Below are positions 19,452 to 28,306 of a stretch of DNA of 64,000 nt, piece after piece. The DNA lies in NCBI RefSeq assembly GCF_003403075.1, contig NZ_CP031557.1, forward strand, positions 1,798,001 to 1,862,000. Reading direction: 5' to 3'. The first letter of the stretch is position 1. Each line of letters opens with the position of its first letter. The notes under the pieces were generated by a model. That model was not told where the DNA came from. It made no database searches and saw nothing but the letters and a program-made list of their open reading frames with translations. Position numbers and translations under genes: made by a program. This stretch comes from Flavobacterium psychrotrophum (GTDB lineage Bacteria > Bacteroidota > Bacteroidia > Flavobacteriales > Flavobacteriaceae).

Positions 19452-19484
19452 GATTGTTTTAGAAGCATTGTTTAAAAACTGGTG

Positions 19485-19492
19485 CAAAAATA
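19485..19492 (-). promoter_or_regulatory. -7 box of ccsBA
   Basis: TATTTTTG on the minus strand, 33 bases before the ATG at 19451. It overlaps the upstream TTG start candidate at 19487, which argues against that start. Confidence 0.55.
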
Positions 19493-19581
19493 CTCAAAAC
19501 TTCAGTCACAGCCGCTTTGTATTTATTAAAATTCAATAAATGGTGCGTAAAAACTCATTTTCTTATTTACAATAACTTAGG

Positions 19582-19589
19582 TATATTTG
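19582..19589 (+). promoter_or_regulatory. -7 box of the M1 peptidase gene
   Basis: TATATTTG, 37 bases before the start codon. No -33 TTG at the usual distance. Confidence 0.5.
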
Positions 19590-19626
19590 ACAAACTATTG
19601 CTTAACATACACAATACTTTAATTTA

Positions 19627-21552
19627 ATGAGAATACCACAATTCCTGCTCGTGTTAGGGCTTACAGGTTTTGCAGCCTTTGCACAGGATATAGATCCTAA
19701 CAACCAGCCAAAATTTGATGATATTATGTACCGCCGTGGCAACACCTACCGTGCCGCAAGCGGAGTACCCGGGCCGGAGTACTGGCAAAACCGTGCTGAT
19801 TACAGCATTGAAGCCGAACTGGACGATGTAAGCAACACCATAAAAGGGAAACTTACCATGACCTATTATAATAACAGCCCGCAGGATTTGCCTTACATAT
19901 GGATGTATGTTGAGCAAAACCGCTTTACCGAAGAATCTCGTGGTACACTTACAACACCCATTCGCGGTAACCGCTACAGTGGTGATACCGATGGCGGCCT
20001 TACCGTTACAGGGGTTACTGCAAAAACCAAAGGTGATGCCAGCAACAAATACCTGATTAACGATACGCGTATGCAGGTATTTTTTAATGAGCCTGTAAAA
20101 GCTAAAGGTGGCAAAGCCGTAGTGAGTATGAATTTTGAATTTAAAATTCCGCAGGCAGGTATGGACCGTATGGGAAGGCTGACTACCGAAGGCGGCACTA
20201 CCTACTCTATTGCCCAGTGGTACCCACGCGTAGCCGTTTATGATGATGTTGTAGGATGGAATACCGACCCTTACCTGGGTGCGGGAGAATTTTATGTAGA
20301 ATATGGCGATTTTGATTATAAGGTTACCGTACCCTACAACCACATTGTGGTAGGATCTGGCGAGCTGGTTAATGCTAAAGAAGTACTGACAAAAAAGGAG
20401 CAGGAACGCTGGGAGCAGGCCAAGAACAGCGATAAAACGGTTTTCCTTATATCGCCGGAAGAAGCCGGAAATACAACCATAACCCGCCCGGTACAAAACG
20501 GCAAGGTTACCTGGCATTTTAAAATGAAGAACACGCGCGATGTAGCTTTTGCTTCGGCAAAAAACTTTATTTGGGATGCAGCACGCATCAACCTGCCAAG
20601 TGGTAAAAAAAGCATGGCACAGTCTGCTTACACATCTGATGATGATGGTAACGAAGCCTGGGGACGCAGTACAGAATATGTAAAAGGTAGCATCGAGTTT
20701 TATTCTAAAACTTATTATGAGTTTCCCTACCCTAATGCGGTAAACGTAGCAAGTAATGTGGGTGGTATGGAATATCCGGGGCTTTCGTTTTGTGGTGCCG
20801 GCAGTAAAGGTGGCGAACTGTGGGATGTTACAGACCATGAATTTGGCCACAACTGGTTCCCTATGATCGTGGGCAGCAACGAACGCCGTTATGCCTGGAT
20901 GGACGAGGGTTTTAATACCTTTATAAACTACTATAGTTCTACCGCATTTAATAACAATGAGTACCCAAGTAGCATTGCAAAAAGCCGTGCACACGTGCCA
21001 TGGTTAAAAAGCAGGTACCGCGAGAGTATAGCTACCTACCCAGATATTGCAAGATCTATGAACCTGGGGTATACAGCCTACTACAAGCCTGCAACAGGGC
21101 TTATAATGCTGCGCGAATATGTACTGGGACATGAGCGTTTTGACTATGCCTTTAAACAATACATTAAAACATGGGCATTTAAGCACCCACAACCAAGCGA
21201 CTTTTTTAATGCAATGGATAACGCCGCCGGAGAAAACCTTAACTGGTTCTGGAGAGGATGGTTTACTAATAACGATAATATAGACCTGGGCATAAGTACT
21301 GTAAGCCAGGAAAAAGAAGGCTACATTATTACCTTTACTAATAAAGGGAGCCTGCCTATGCCTGTTGTATTTAAAGTAACGTATGATGATAATACCAGTG
21401 ATGAGCACAGCCTGCCTGTAGAAATATGGCAGCGAGGCAACGAGTGGAGGCATTATTTTAAAACCACAAAAAAAATCAAATCACTTGAGCTGGATCCAGG
21501 AAGATTTATACCGGACATCAATATAAGCGATGACACCTGGACAAAAGAATAA
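19627..21552 (+). CDS. M1-family zinc metallopeptidase, secreted
   Basis: 641 residues with signal peptide about 1-19 (ends AAFAQ). An N-terminal beta-sandwich is followed by a thermolysin-like domain with the canonical zinc site H404-E405-F-G-H408 and the third ligand E427 (WMDEGFN), exactly 18 residues after H408. GGMEYPG (about 378-384) corresponds to the GAMEN aminopeptidase motif. It probably trims peptides in the periplasm or at the cell surface. There is no C-terminal sorting domain. It stands alone between its own promoter and a terminator. Confidence 0.92.
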   Translation: MRIPQFLLVLGLTGFAAFAQDIDPNNQPKFDDIMYRRGNTYRAASGVPGPEYWQNRADYSIEAELDDVSNTIKGKLTMTYYNNSPQDLPYIWMYVEQNRFTEESRGTLTTPIRGNRYSGDTDGGLTVTGVTAKTKGDASNKYLINDTRMQVFFNEPVKAKGGKAVVSMNFEFKIPQAGMDRMGRLTTEGGTTYSIAQWYPRVAVYDDVVGWNTDPYLGAGEFYVEYGDFDYKVTVPYNHIVVGSGELVNAKEVLTKKEQERWEQAKNSDKTVFLISPEEAGNTTITRPVQNGKVTWHFKMKNTRDVAFASAKNFIWDAARINLPSGKKSMAQSAYTSDDDGNEAWGRSTEYVKGSIEFYSKTYYEFPYPNAVNVASNVGGMEYPGLSFCGAGSKGGELWDVTDHEFGHNWFPMIVGSNERRYAWMDEGFNTFINYYSSTAFNNNEYPSSIAKSRAHVPWLKSRYRESIATYPDIARSMNLGYTAYYKPATGLIMLREYVLGHERFDYAFKQYIKTWAFKHPQPSDFFNAMDNAAGENLNWFWRGWFTNNDNIDLGISTVSQEKEGYIITFTNKGSLPMPVVFKVTYDDNTSDEHSLPVEIWQRGNEWRHYFKTTKKIKSLELDPGRFIPDINISDDTWTKE

Positions 21553-21573
21553 CAGATAAAACAAACATAACAA

Positions 21574-21602
21574 GGGCTACTGCTAAAGTGGCCCTTTTTT
21601 TT
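21574..21602 (+). terminator. Terminator of the M1 peptidase gene
   Basis: GGGCTAC (21574-21580), 7-base loop, GTGGCCC (21588-21594) with one G-T pair, then eight T. Confidence 0.85.
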
Positions 21603-21945
21603 ATCCTACAGCTATTAGGCGATACGTTTCCTCGGTATGTATAACCTCTGTATGGCAGGCACTTTTTAGCCAGGCATGTATTTTCCTGAACAGGCGGCTG
21701 TTGTTTACCAGTTCGCTTTGCGAAGCATGTACCTGCAACAATATAAAAGTGGTAAATTTTTTAAGCCGTTTTGCATAGCTGCGTAGTTCTTCAGATATTC
21801 CGGTATCATTACGTACGCAAATAATACTTGCGCTGCCGCAGGTAATAGCTCTTGCTGCATGGGCGCAAATATTATCCTGCTCTTTATCGTGGCTGGCTGT
21901 GGCATAATCCTCATGTATTTCCAGCAATAAAAAATACGGTTCCAT
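21601..21945 (-). CDS. Hypothetical protein
   Basis: 114 residues, ATG start, no signal peptide or membrane segment. I do not recognise a family. It occupies a stretch with no competing gene between two terminators and ends right at the M1 terminator. It has a mixed alpha/beta composition with five Cys and many His residues (MEPYFLLLEIHEDYATASHD, ITCGSASIICVRNDTG). No -7 box was found upstream. It may be a genuine lineage-specific gene, but coding status is uncertain. Confidence 0.5.
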   Translation of the reverse strand: MEPYFLLLEIHEDYATASHDKEQDNICAHAARAITCGSASIICVRNDTGISEELRSYAKRLKKFTTFILLQVHASQSELVNNSRLFRKIHAWLKSACHTEVIHTEETYRLIAVG

Positions 21946-22120
21946 TTTTATTTACTAAGATAATAACTAAACCGTTTTCGAAACAACGAATTATTATTCA
22001 ATTAACTAACAAACAACGCATTATCGAATATTTACATCCGTTAATCGATAAAAATGTTAAAAAAATACTTTTCTGTAAGGATAGTTTTCTAAATAAAAGT
22101 TTAAAATAGGCTATAAATAC

Positions 22121-22158
22121 AAAAAACCGCCACATCTAAATTACTGATGTGGCGGTTT
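22121..22158 (-). terminator. Terminator of the rluD-type gene
   Basis: Perfect 13-bp stem (22124-22136 with 22146-22158) and a 9-base loop, followed on the minus strand by a T-run. Confidence 0.9.
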
Positions 22159-22178
22159 ATGCGAAAAGAATAGTAAAA

Positions 22179-23225
22179 CTACTCCTCTTCCGTAGTATGT
22201 GATTTAGAATACGTTCTCCATTTATCAATACACTCTACCATATCCTTAGGCAACTCGCTGTCAAAACGTATAAATTCTTTTGTCGTTGGGTGTTCAAACC
22301 CAAGTGTTTTAGCGTGCAGTGCCTGGCGCGGCAGTGTTTTAAAACAGTTATCTATAAACTGCTTGTATTTTGTAAAAGTAGTACCCTTAAGAATAATGTC
22401 TCCGCCATAGCGCGCATCGTTAAAAAGAGTGTGCCCTATGTATTTCATGTGTACGCGTATCTGGTGTGTACGGCCTGTTTCCAGCCTGCAGCTTACCAGC
22501 GTTACATACCCAAGTCGCTCAATAACCTTATAGTGTGTTACCGCGTGCTTACCCTGGCTTCCATCCGGGTAAACTGACATTTGCATACGGTCTTTAGGAT
22601 GGCGGTCAATGTTACCCTCTATAGTACCTTCATCTTCCTGCACATTACCCCACACCAGCGCTATATATTCGCGTTCAGATGTTTTATCTGCAAACTGCTT
22701 GGTAAGGTAGCTCATTGCCTGCTCTGTTTTGGCAACGACCAAGAGACCCGAGGTGTCTTTATCAATACGGTGCACAAGGCCGGGGCGCTCGCTACTGTTC
22801 ATGGGCAGGTTATCAAAATGATAAGCCAGTGCGTTTACCAGTGTACCGCTGTAGTTTCCGTGGCCGGGGTGTACCACCATGCCGGGTTCTTTGTTAACAA
22901 TAAGCAGCTCATCGTCTTCAAAAACTATATTAAGCGGAATATTCTCCCCTTCCAGCAAGTGCTCATAAGGCGGGTGCTCCAAAAGCACACGCACCACATC
23001 GCACGATTTTACTTTGTGATTACTCTTTACAGCAACATCGTTTACATAAATGTTACCGGCTTCGGCAGCCTTTTGTATTTTGTTTCGGGTAGCATTTTCT
23101 ACCAGGTTCATCAAAAACTTGTCAACCCTCAGGGGCTGTTGTGCTTTACCCGCTTCAAAACGGTAATGCTCATACAGCTCATCATCATTATCGGCATCAA
23201 TATCCGCTATCGGCTTTGTTGTCAT
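22179..23225 (-). CDS. rluD: RluD-type ribosomal large subunit pseudouridine synthase
   Basis: 348 residues. N-terminal S4 RNA-binding domain about 30-95 (RVDKFLMNLVENATRNKIQ), then the RluA-family catalytic domain with HRIDKDTSGLLVVAK, catalytic Asp D155. It converts uridines of 23S rRNA helix 69 to pseudouridine. The ETGRTHQIRVHMKYIGHTLFND segment near 255-276 is also typical. It forms a unit with the PASTA protein 7 bases upstream. RluD is the best guess among the RluA/C/D paralogues because of length and S4 domain. Confidence 0.92.
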   Translation of the reverse strand: MTTKPIADIDADNDDELYEHYRFEAGKAQQPLRVDKFLMNLVENATRNKIQKAAEAGNIYVNDVAVKSNHKVKSCDVVRVLLEHPPYEHLLEGENIPLNIVFEDDELLIVNKEPGMVVHPGHGNYSGTLVNALAYHFDNLPMNSSERPGLVHRIDKDTSGLLVVAKTEQAMSYLTKQFADKTSEREYIALVWGNVQEDEGTIEGNIDRHPKDRMQMSVYPDGSQGKHAVTHYKVIERLGYVTLVSCRLETGRTHQIRVHMKYIGHTLFNDARYGGDIILKGTTFTKYKQFIDNCFKTLPRQALHAKTLGFEHPTTKEFIRFDSELPKDMVECIDKWRTYSKSHTTEEE

Positions 23226-23232
23226 TTCTATA

Positions 23233-23829
23233 TTATGGGGTTATTGTATCATTTGCAGTGGCTTCAGGATCCTGGTAGCTCTCTTTACCGTCGCCCAGTA
23301 CAAGGTCTATCTTACTTGCTTTTAAAACTTTATCGCCTTTTTTAAGCGTTTTTCCGTTTTGCTTCATCTCCAGTACCACATCTTTAGCAAGATAAGGCAC
23401 ATAGGTTTTAGTACCCTCCGCAAGCCCGGCACTCTTAAGCATTGGCACTGCCTGGCGATACGATTTTTGTACCAGGTCTGGCACTATGATCGAACTATAT
23501 CCACCGGCATTAACTTTTACATATACCTTACGGTCTTTTTTAACGGTAACATTAGCCAACGGATCCTGCTCTGTAATGGTATATGGCGGAAACTGAGGAT
23601 TAAAATCGACAGTATCCAGCACTACAGCTTCAAGGTCAAGCTCCTCAAGTTTCTCCTGAGCTTTTTCAACGGTTGTTTTCTTAAGATCAGGTACCGGTAT
23701 CTCTTCACCGTGGTTAGTAGCAAAACTAAGCCAGTATAATACTGCAAAAATTGCCACTATAACAATGATAAGGGCAATGATTACCTGCTTAAAGAAAACT
23801 TTGCTCGTTAAAAAATTTTTAAGGCTCAT
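23233..23829 (-). CDS. Membrane-anchored PASTA-domain protein
   Basis: 198 residues: short cytoplasmic N-terminus, one membrane helix about 16-34, then two periplasmic PASTA repeats (about 42-112, starting EIPVPDLKKTT; about 114-185, starting SIIVPDLVQKS). PASTA domains bind peptidoglycan fragments. There is no kinase or transpeptidase domain attached, which is the usual form in Bacteroidota. It is co-transcribed with the rluD-type gene and divergent from ddl, a cell-wall precursor enzyme, so a wall-related role is plausible but unproven. Confidence 0.88.
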   Translation of the reverse strand: MSLKNFLTSKVFFKQVIIALIIVIVAIFAVLYWLSFATNHGEEIPVPDLKKTTVEKAQEKLEELDLEAVVLDTVDFNPQFPPYTITEQDPLANVTVKKDRKVYVKVNAGGYSSIIVPDLVQKSYRQAVPMLKSAGLAEGTKTYVPYLAKDVVLEMKQNGKTLKKGDKVLKASKIDLVLGDGKESYQDPEATANDTITP

Positions 23830-23846
23830 AAGTAATTAGGTTTCCG

Positions 23847-23854
23847 CAAAGATA
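23847..23854 (-). promoter_or_regulatory. -7 box of the PASTA-rluD unit
   Basis: TATCTTTG on the minus strand, 17 bases before the PASTA start; leader only about 10 bases. Confidence 0.5.
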
Positions 23855-23893
23855 TAAATAATACTAAACTTTATGAGTTTACACAAATAATGA

Positions 23894-23901
23894 TATTTTT
23901 G
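23894..23901 (+). promoter_or_regulatory. -7 box of ddl
   Basis: TATTTTTG, about 50 bases before the ddl start; -33 element unclear. Confidence 0.5.
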
Positions 23902-23950
23902 TGTTAGGCTTAACCGTTTTCGGCGGCAGCCGGTAAATCAAAATATAACA

Positions 23951-24937
23951 ATGAACGTAGCAGTAGTAATGGGCGGATACTCAGATGAGTCCGTTATTTC
24001 CATCCGTAGTGGTCAGCTTATCCTTAGTAACCTTGACCGCTCAAAATATACCCCTTTTGAAGTACATATTTTGCCCGATGGCTGGCATGTACTGGCCGAT
24101 GGTGCTAAATATGAGGTAAACAAGGCCGATTTTAGCTTTGAAAAAGATGGTAACAAAGTAACATTTGATGTTGCGGTTAATACCATACACGGCACACCCG
24201 GAGAAGACGGACAGCTACAGGCTTACTGGTCGCTCATTGGCCTGCCATACACGGGCTGTGGTTTTTATCAGAGCGCGCTTACATTTAATAAGAGAGATAC
24301 ACTTAGTGTACTAAATAAATTTGGTATCCCTAAAGCAAAGAGCATTTACCTTACGCAGGGTGATGCCATTACTGCCGAAGATATAGTTACTACGCTTGGC
24401 CTGCCTTTTATGGTAAAGCCAAACCAGAGTGGCAGCAGCCTGGGTATTAGTAAGGTAAACAGCATAGAGGAATTTGACAAAGCCTTGGATTTTGCCTTTG
24501 CAGAAGACAGCGATATACTAATCGAAAGTTTTTTGAAAGGTATGGAAGTATCTGTAGGGGTGCTTAATTATAATGGAAAAACTACCATATTGGGTATTAC
24601 CGAAATAGTATCGCACAACGACTTTTTTGACTACGAAGCCAAATACCAGGGTAAAAGCGACGAGATTACCCCTGCCCGCTTAGATAGCGAAACCGAACAA
24701 AAAGTGCGCGATATATCTATTAAAGCATATGAAGCACTGGGCATGAGTGGCTTTACCCGTTCTGAATTTATTATAGTAGATGGCGAGCCTCATTTTATAG
24801 AGATGAATACCAACCCCGGATTGTCTCCGGCAAGTATCTTCCCGCAGCAGGCAGCGGTAGCAGGCATTGCAATGAGCGACCTGTTTGATAATGAGATACA
24901 ACTGGCACTAAGCCGAAAAGTGCTTTTGAAGAAGTAG
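23951..24937 (+). CDS. ddl: D-alanine--D-alanine ligase
   Basis: 328 residues with the ATP-grasp fold. Family marks: MNVAVVMGGYSDESVISIRSG at the N-terminus, NTIHGTPGEDGQLQ (about 78-91), PFMVKPNQSGSSLGISKV (about 155-172) and the Mg-binding EPHFIEMNTNPGLSPAS near 278-294. It joins two D-Ala using ATP to make the peptidoglycan terminal dipeptide. It reads divergently from the PASTA gene and is followed 75 bases later by coaD, probably in one transcript. Confidence 0.95.
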   Translation: MNVAVVMGGYSDESVISIRSGQLILSNLDRSKYTPFEVHILPDGWHVLADGAKYEVNKADFSFEKDGNKVTFDVAVNTIHGTPGEDGQLQAYWSLIGLPYTGCGFYQSALTFNKRDTLSVLNKFGIPKAKSIYLTQGDAITAEDIVTTLGLPFMVKPNQSGSSLGISKVNSIEEFDKALDFAFAEDSDILIESFLKGMEVSVGVLNYNGKTTILGITEIVSHNDFFDYEAKYQGKSDEITPARLDSETEQKVRDISIKAYEALGMSGFTRSEFIIVDGEPHFIEMNTNPGLSPASIFPQQAAVAGIAMSDLFDNEIQLALSRKVLLKK

Positions 24938-25012
24938 TGGTCAGTAATCAGTTGGCAGATAGCGGCTGGATAACTTCCTAAACTTTAAACCTGAAATTTT
25001 AAAGAAAAAACT

Positions 25013-25480
25013 ATGAAAGTAGCTGTATTTCCCGGATCGTTTGACCCCATTACCCTGGGGCATTATGATATTATAAAGCGTGGCAGTACGCTATTCGACA
25101 AAATAATTATTGCCATTGGCGTTAACGCCGAAAAAAAATATATGTTTCCGCTTGAAGAGCGCAAGCGTTTTATTGAAGAGGCTTTTAAAGATGCACCAAA
25201 CATTGAGGTAATTACTTATGAAGGGCTTACCATAGACCTTTGCAAAAAAGTAGGCGCCAAATTTATTCTTCGTGGGCTACGGAATCCTGCCGATTTTGAG
25301 TTTGAAAAGGCCATAGCCCATACCAACAGGCTTTTGAGCAAAATAGAAACGGTATTTTTACTTACTGCGGCACAAACATCATACATAAGCAGCAGCATAG
25401 TGCGCGATGTGCTGCGCCACGGCGGCGATTATACCAAACTGGTGCCGGACGCGGTACGTGTGAATAAAACTACTGAATGA
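25013..25480 (+). CDS. coaD: Phosphopantetheine adenylyltransferase
   Basis: 155 residues, full length for CoaD. The nucleotidyltransferase motif is AVFPGSFDPITLGHYDII (TxGH), with RGLRNPADFEFE in the middle and the ISSSIVRDV motif near the end. It makes dephospho-CoA from 4'-phosphopantetheine and ATP, the penultimate step of coenzyme A synthesis. Its stop overlaps the start of the next gene by four bases (ATGA), so the two are translationally coupled. Confidence 0.96.
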   Translation: MKVAVFPGSFDPITLGHYDIIKRGSTLFDKIIIAIGVNAEKKYMFPLEERKRFIEEAFKDAPNIEVITYEGLTIDLCKKVGAKFILRGLRNPADFEFEKAIAHTNRLLSKIETVFLLTAAQTSYISSSIVRDVLRHGGDYTKLVPDAVRVNKTTE

Positions 25481-27204
25481 AAAAACTCTTAGTACTGCTG
25501 CTATTCCCGGTGGCGTTGTCAGCACAAAATAAAATTATGTATACTACGCCTTACGAAAAAGGGAACGGCAACCAGACTGCCACCTACCAGGAAACCAAAG
25601 CCTACTTTCAAAAACTGGATGAAGGCTTTGAATCTATACAAATGCAGGCCATAGGCAGCGATGATAACGGTATGCCCCTGCACATTGTAATATACAATCC
25701 TGATAAAAATTTTAACCTGCCCGAAGTACGCAAAACCAAGGCTATTTTATTACTTAACAACGGCATTCACCCCGGAGAGCCGGACGGTATAGATGCTACA
25801 ATGATGCTGTACCGCGACCTTGCTACGGGAAAAATTGCCATCCCAAAAAATACGGTTATTGTTAACATTCCCATATATAATATTAGTGGGGCACTAAACC
25901 GTAACAGCCACAGCCGTGCTAATCAGAATGGCCCTGAAAGTTATGGCTTTAGGGGTAATGCCCGCAATTATGACCTTAACCGTGATTTTGTAAAGTGTGA
26001 CACCAAAAACGCACGCAGTTTTGCAGAGATTTTCCATAAGGTAAAGCCCGATGTGTTTATAGACAACCATGTAAGTAATGGTGCTGATTACCAGTATATA
26101 TTTACCTATATAGCTACGCACCACCAAAAGCTGGGCGGAGCATTAGGACAGTATTTTAAGGCAGAAATGATGCCTGCCATACTCGACGCCATGAAAGCCA
26201 AAGGCATTGAGGCTACACCTTATGTAAACATACACGACGAAAAGCCTGATAATGGTTTTGAGCAGTTTATGGATTATCCGCGCTACTCTACCGGATATGC
26301 TAGCCTGTTTAACGTGCCCGGCTCGATGCCCGAAACACACATGCTTAAAAAATATGCCGACCGTGTAAAGGTTACTTATGAATATATGCTGGAAACACTG
26401 GCGTACACCGATACTAATTTTAAAACCATAAAAGAAAGCAGGCTCGTTAACCGCGATAACTATATGCCGGGCAATCGCTATACCCTGCAATGGTCTATAG
26501 ATAGTAGCCAGGTAAGCCTGTTGCCTTTTTTAGGCTATGAAGGCAGTTATAAGCCCAGCGAAGTAACAGGCCAGCAAAGGTTATACTACGACCGCACAAA
26601 GCCTTTTAAAAAAGTGGTTAAATATTATCAGGAATATAAGCCGGCACTTGAGGTAACGATACCTAAATCATACGTTATTCCGCAAAGCTGGTGGAATATA
26701 ATTGATCTTTTAAAGCTAAACAACATTCAGCTACAGCAGTTACAGCAGGATACCGAAATAGAAGTGGAAAGCTACCGCATAGGCAGCTATGAAACGAGTA
26801 AACAGCCTTATGAAGGCCATTACCTACACAGCAAAACACAAATTGCCGCAACAATTAAAAAAGTGCTTTTCCATAAGGGTGACTATGTAATAGACACGGC
26901 TCAGCCTGGCGTTAAATATATTATAGAAATGCTGGAACCACAGGGTGTGGATTCATTTTTTACATGGAACTTTTTTGATGCCATATTGCAACAAAAAGAG
27001 TACTATTCTGCTTATGTATTTGAAGATACTGCAGCAAAGTTACTTAAAGATAATCCGAAACTTAAGGCCGAATTTGATACAAAAAAACTAAACGATAAAG
27101 CCTTTGCCTGGAATACAGAAGCACAACTCGACTGGATTTACACTAACAGTGTATATTTTGAAAAGCAGTTTATGGAATATCCGGTGTATAGGGTGTTGAA
27201 ATAA
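25477..27204 (+). CDS. M14-family zinc carboxypeptidase, secreted
   Basis: 575 residues with a signal peptide (about 1-16, ends ALSAQ). Zinc ligands are H98 and E101 in HPGEPDG, with H198 in DNHVSNG as the likely third. The family typically removes C-terminal residues from peptides. The C-terminal 200 residues form an extra domain without a recognised name. Coupled to coaD by a four-base overlap, although no functional link between the two is known. Confidence 0.88.
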   Translation: MKKLLVLLLFPVALSAQNKIMYTTPYEKGNGNQTATYQETKAYFQKLDEGFESIQMQAIGSDDNGMPLHIVIYNPDKNFNLPEVRKTKAILLLNNGIHPGEPDGIDATMMLYRDLATGKIAIPKNTVIVNIPIYNISGALNRNSHSRANQNGPESYGFRGNARNYDLNRDFVKCDTKNARSFAEIFHKVKPDVFIDNHVSNGADYQYIFTYIATHHQKLGGALGQYFKAEMMPAILDAMKAKGIEATPYVNIHDEKPDNGFEQFMDYPRYSTGYASLFNVPGSMPETHMLKKYADRVKVTYEYMLETLAYTDTNFKTIKESRLVNRDNYMPGNRYTLQWSIDSSQVSLLPFLGYEGSYKPSEVTGQQRLYYDRTKPFKKVVKYYQEYKPALEVTIPKSYVIPQSWWNIIDLLKLNNIQLQQLQQDTEIEVESYRIGSYETSKQPYEGHYLHSKTQIAATIKKVLFHKGDYVIDTAQPGVKYIIEMLEPQGVDSFFTWNFFDAILQQKEYYSAYVFEDTAAKLLKDNPKLKAEFDTKKLNDKAFAWNTEAQLDWIYTNSVYFEKQFMEYPVYRVLK

Positions 27205-27219
27205 CTTTCATTCGGAAGG

Positions 27220-27481
27220 TTCTAAAACACACCTGTTCGGAAGAGCTAAAAGGGTTAGTTTACTATCCAAATAACTCTATTCAGCTTCGGAGAAGCGGCA
27301 TGTCTATAGAAAATGATCACAGGGCATGGTCAGGAGTTCCGGAGGAACGGCACATAATTTCAAAAATATGCCGCTCCTCCGGAGCTCTGCTCACTCTGAT
27401 GTTACAATTGCTATAAATATGTCGCCCCTCTGGGGCTATCTAACTGGTAAAATTAGTCTTCCGAACACCTGTGCTTTAAAA
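27220..27481. repeat. MITE-like element with four REP-like hairpins
   Basis: About 262 bases bounded by imperfect inverted repeats of roughly 35-42 bases (left about 27220-27262, right about 27440-27481, sharing GTTCGGAAGA). Inside are four hairpins with 5-bp stems and 3-base loops: GCTTC/GAAGC (27284-27296), GTTCC/GGAAC (27336-27348), GCTCC/GGAGC (27373-27385) and GCCCC/GGGGC (27424-27436). The first two point one way, the last two the other. Each stem differs, yet each pairs perfectly, and each is followed by a GGCATATTTATAG-like tail. No protein is encoded. Confidence 0.75.
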
Positions 27482-27529
27482 ACCCGCCAGGCATAAACAA
27501 TTAATCAATCAACAACCAACCATAACCAA

Positions 27530-28249
27530 ATGAAAAACCTTACCATATACCCCCGCCTGTTTGCCTTTATTGCACTGGGTTTTGTACTGGCTACAATTGT
27601 AGGTACAGTAAGCCACGAAATGGGTCATATTGCCGTAGCAAAAAGCCTGGGATATAAAACAAAGCTTTACTATGCTTCAATGAATTATAATTTTGAAGAA
27701 AAGCTTGATTCGCTTGAAGCTTATCATGATAAACATAAATCTGCAATTTACGCAAAACAGGATTCTCCCGAAAAGACGTATTTTAAAAAAGCATATGAAC
27801 AGATAGGAAAAGAGCGATATTATATAAACTGGGGCGGGCCGGCACAAACCATGATTGTAGGAACATTTGGATTTATCATGCTTTGGTTACGCCGAAAAAA
27901 AATAACTGAATATGGCATGAAAGTAGCCGACTGGATTTTTGCAATAATAGCATTTTTCTGGTCGCGCCAATTATTTAATTTCTTGCACCTTATTTTTGAT
28001 TATATAGGTAGTAAAGGAACGAACCTGAGCACAAGAGGCGACGAAGTAAAAATAAGTCGTTACTTGCGTCTTCCATTGCCAACTGTAAATGTAATAACTG
28101 CCACAATAGCCATAATACTACTTGTATGGGTTGTGTTTATAATCATACCAAAATCCAAACGCCTAACCTTTATAATTTCCGGCCTTGGCGGTAGTGCCCT
28201 GGGCTGGATGATTTGGATGTACTGGATGGGGCCAGTATTACTCCCATAA
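27530..28249 (+). CDS. Multi-pass membrane protein with HEMGH motif (M50-like)
   Basis: 239 residues with about five membrane helices. The first carries a zinc-protease-like motif SHEMGHIAVAKSLGY (H30-E31-x-x-H34), as in site-2 (M50) proteases, and NWGGPAQT near 100 resembles their GxxN-type loop. A charged stretch (about 60-95) separates helices 1 and 2. The conserved Asp of the M50 third-ligand motif is not apparent, so catalysis is uncertain. The gene directly follows the MITE-like element. Confidence 0.7.
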   Translation: MKNLTIYPRLFAFIALGFVLATIVGTVSHEMGHIAVAKSLGYKTKLYYASMNYNFEEKLDSLEAYHDKHKSAIYAKQDSPEKTYFKKAYEQIGKERYYINWGGPAQTMIVGTFGFIMLWLRRKKITEYGMKVADWIFAIIAFFWSRQLFNFLHLIFDYIGSKGTNLSTRGDEVKISRYLRLPLPTVNVITATIAIILLVWVVFIIIPKSKRLTFIISGLGGSALGWMIWMYWMGPVLLP

Positions 28250-28278
28250 AACATCATAATTTATACAACTATCTTTTT

Positions 28279-28286
28279 TATTTTTG
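28279..28286 (+). promoter_or_regulatory. -7 box of the methyltransferase-PhyH pair
   Basis: TATTTTTG, 20 bases before the start at 28307. Confidence 0.5.
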
Positions 28287-28306
28287 CAAACAACCATAAA
28301 GCACAA

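Noticed and set aside
19654..20994. A 446-codon open frame on the minus strand opposite the M1 peptidase gene
   Set aside because: It lies wholly antisense to a gene with an intact zinc site and strong family match. Its product is Cys- and aromatic-rich with no recognisable fold, so it is a shadow frame.
22581..23345. A 254-codon plus-strand frame opposite the rluD-type and PASTA genes
   Set aside because: It spans the junction of two well-supported minus-strand genes, and its translation shows no family features.
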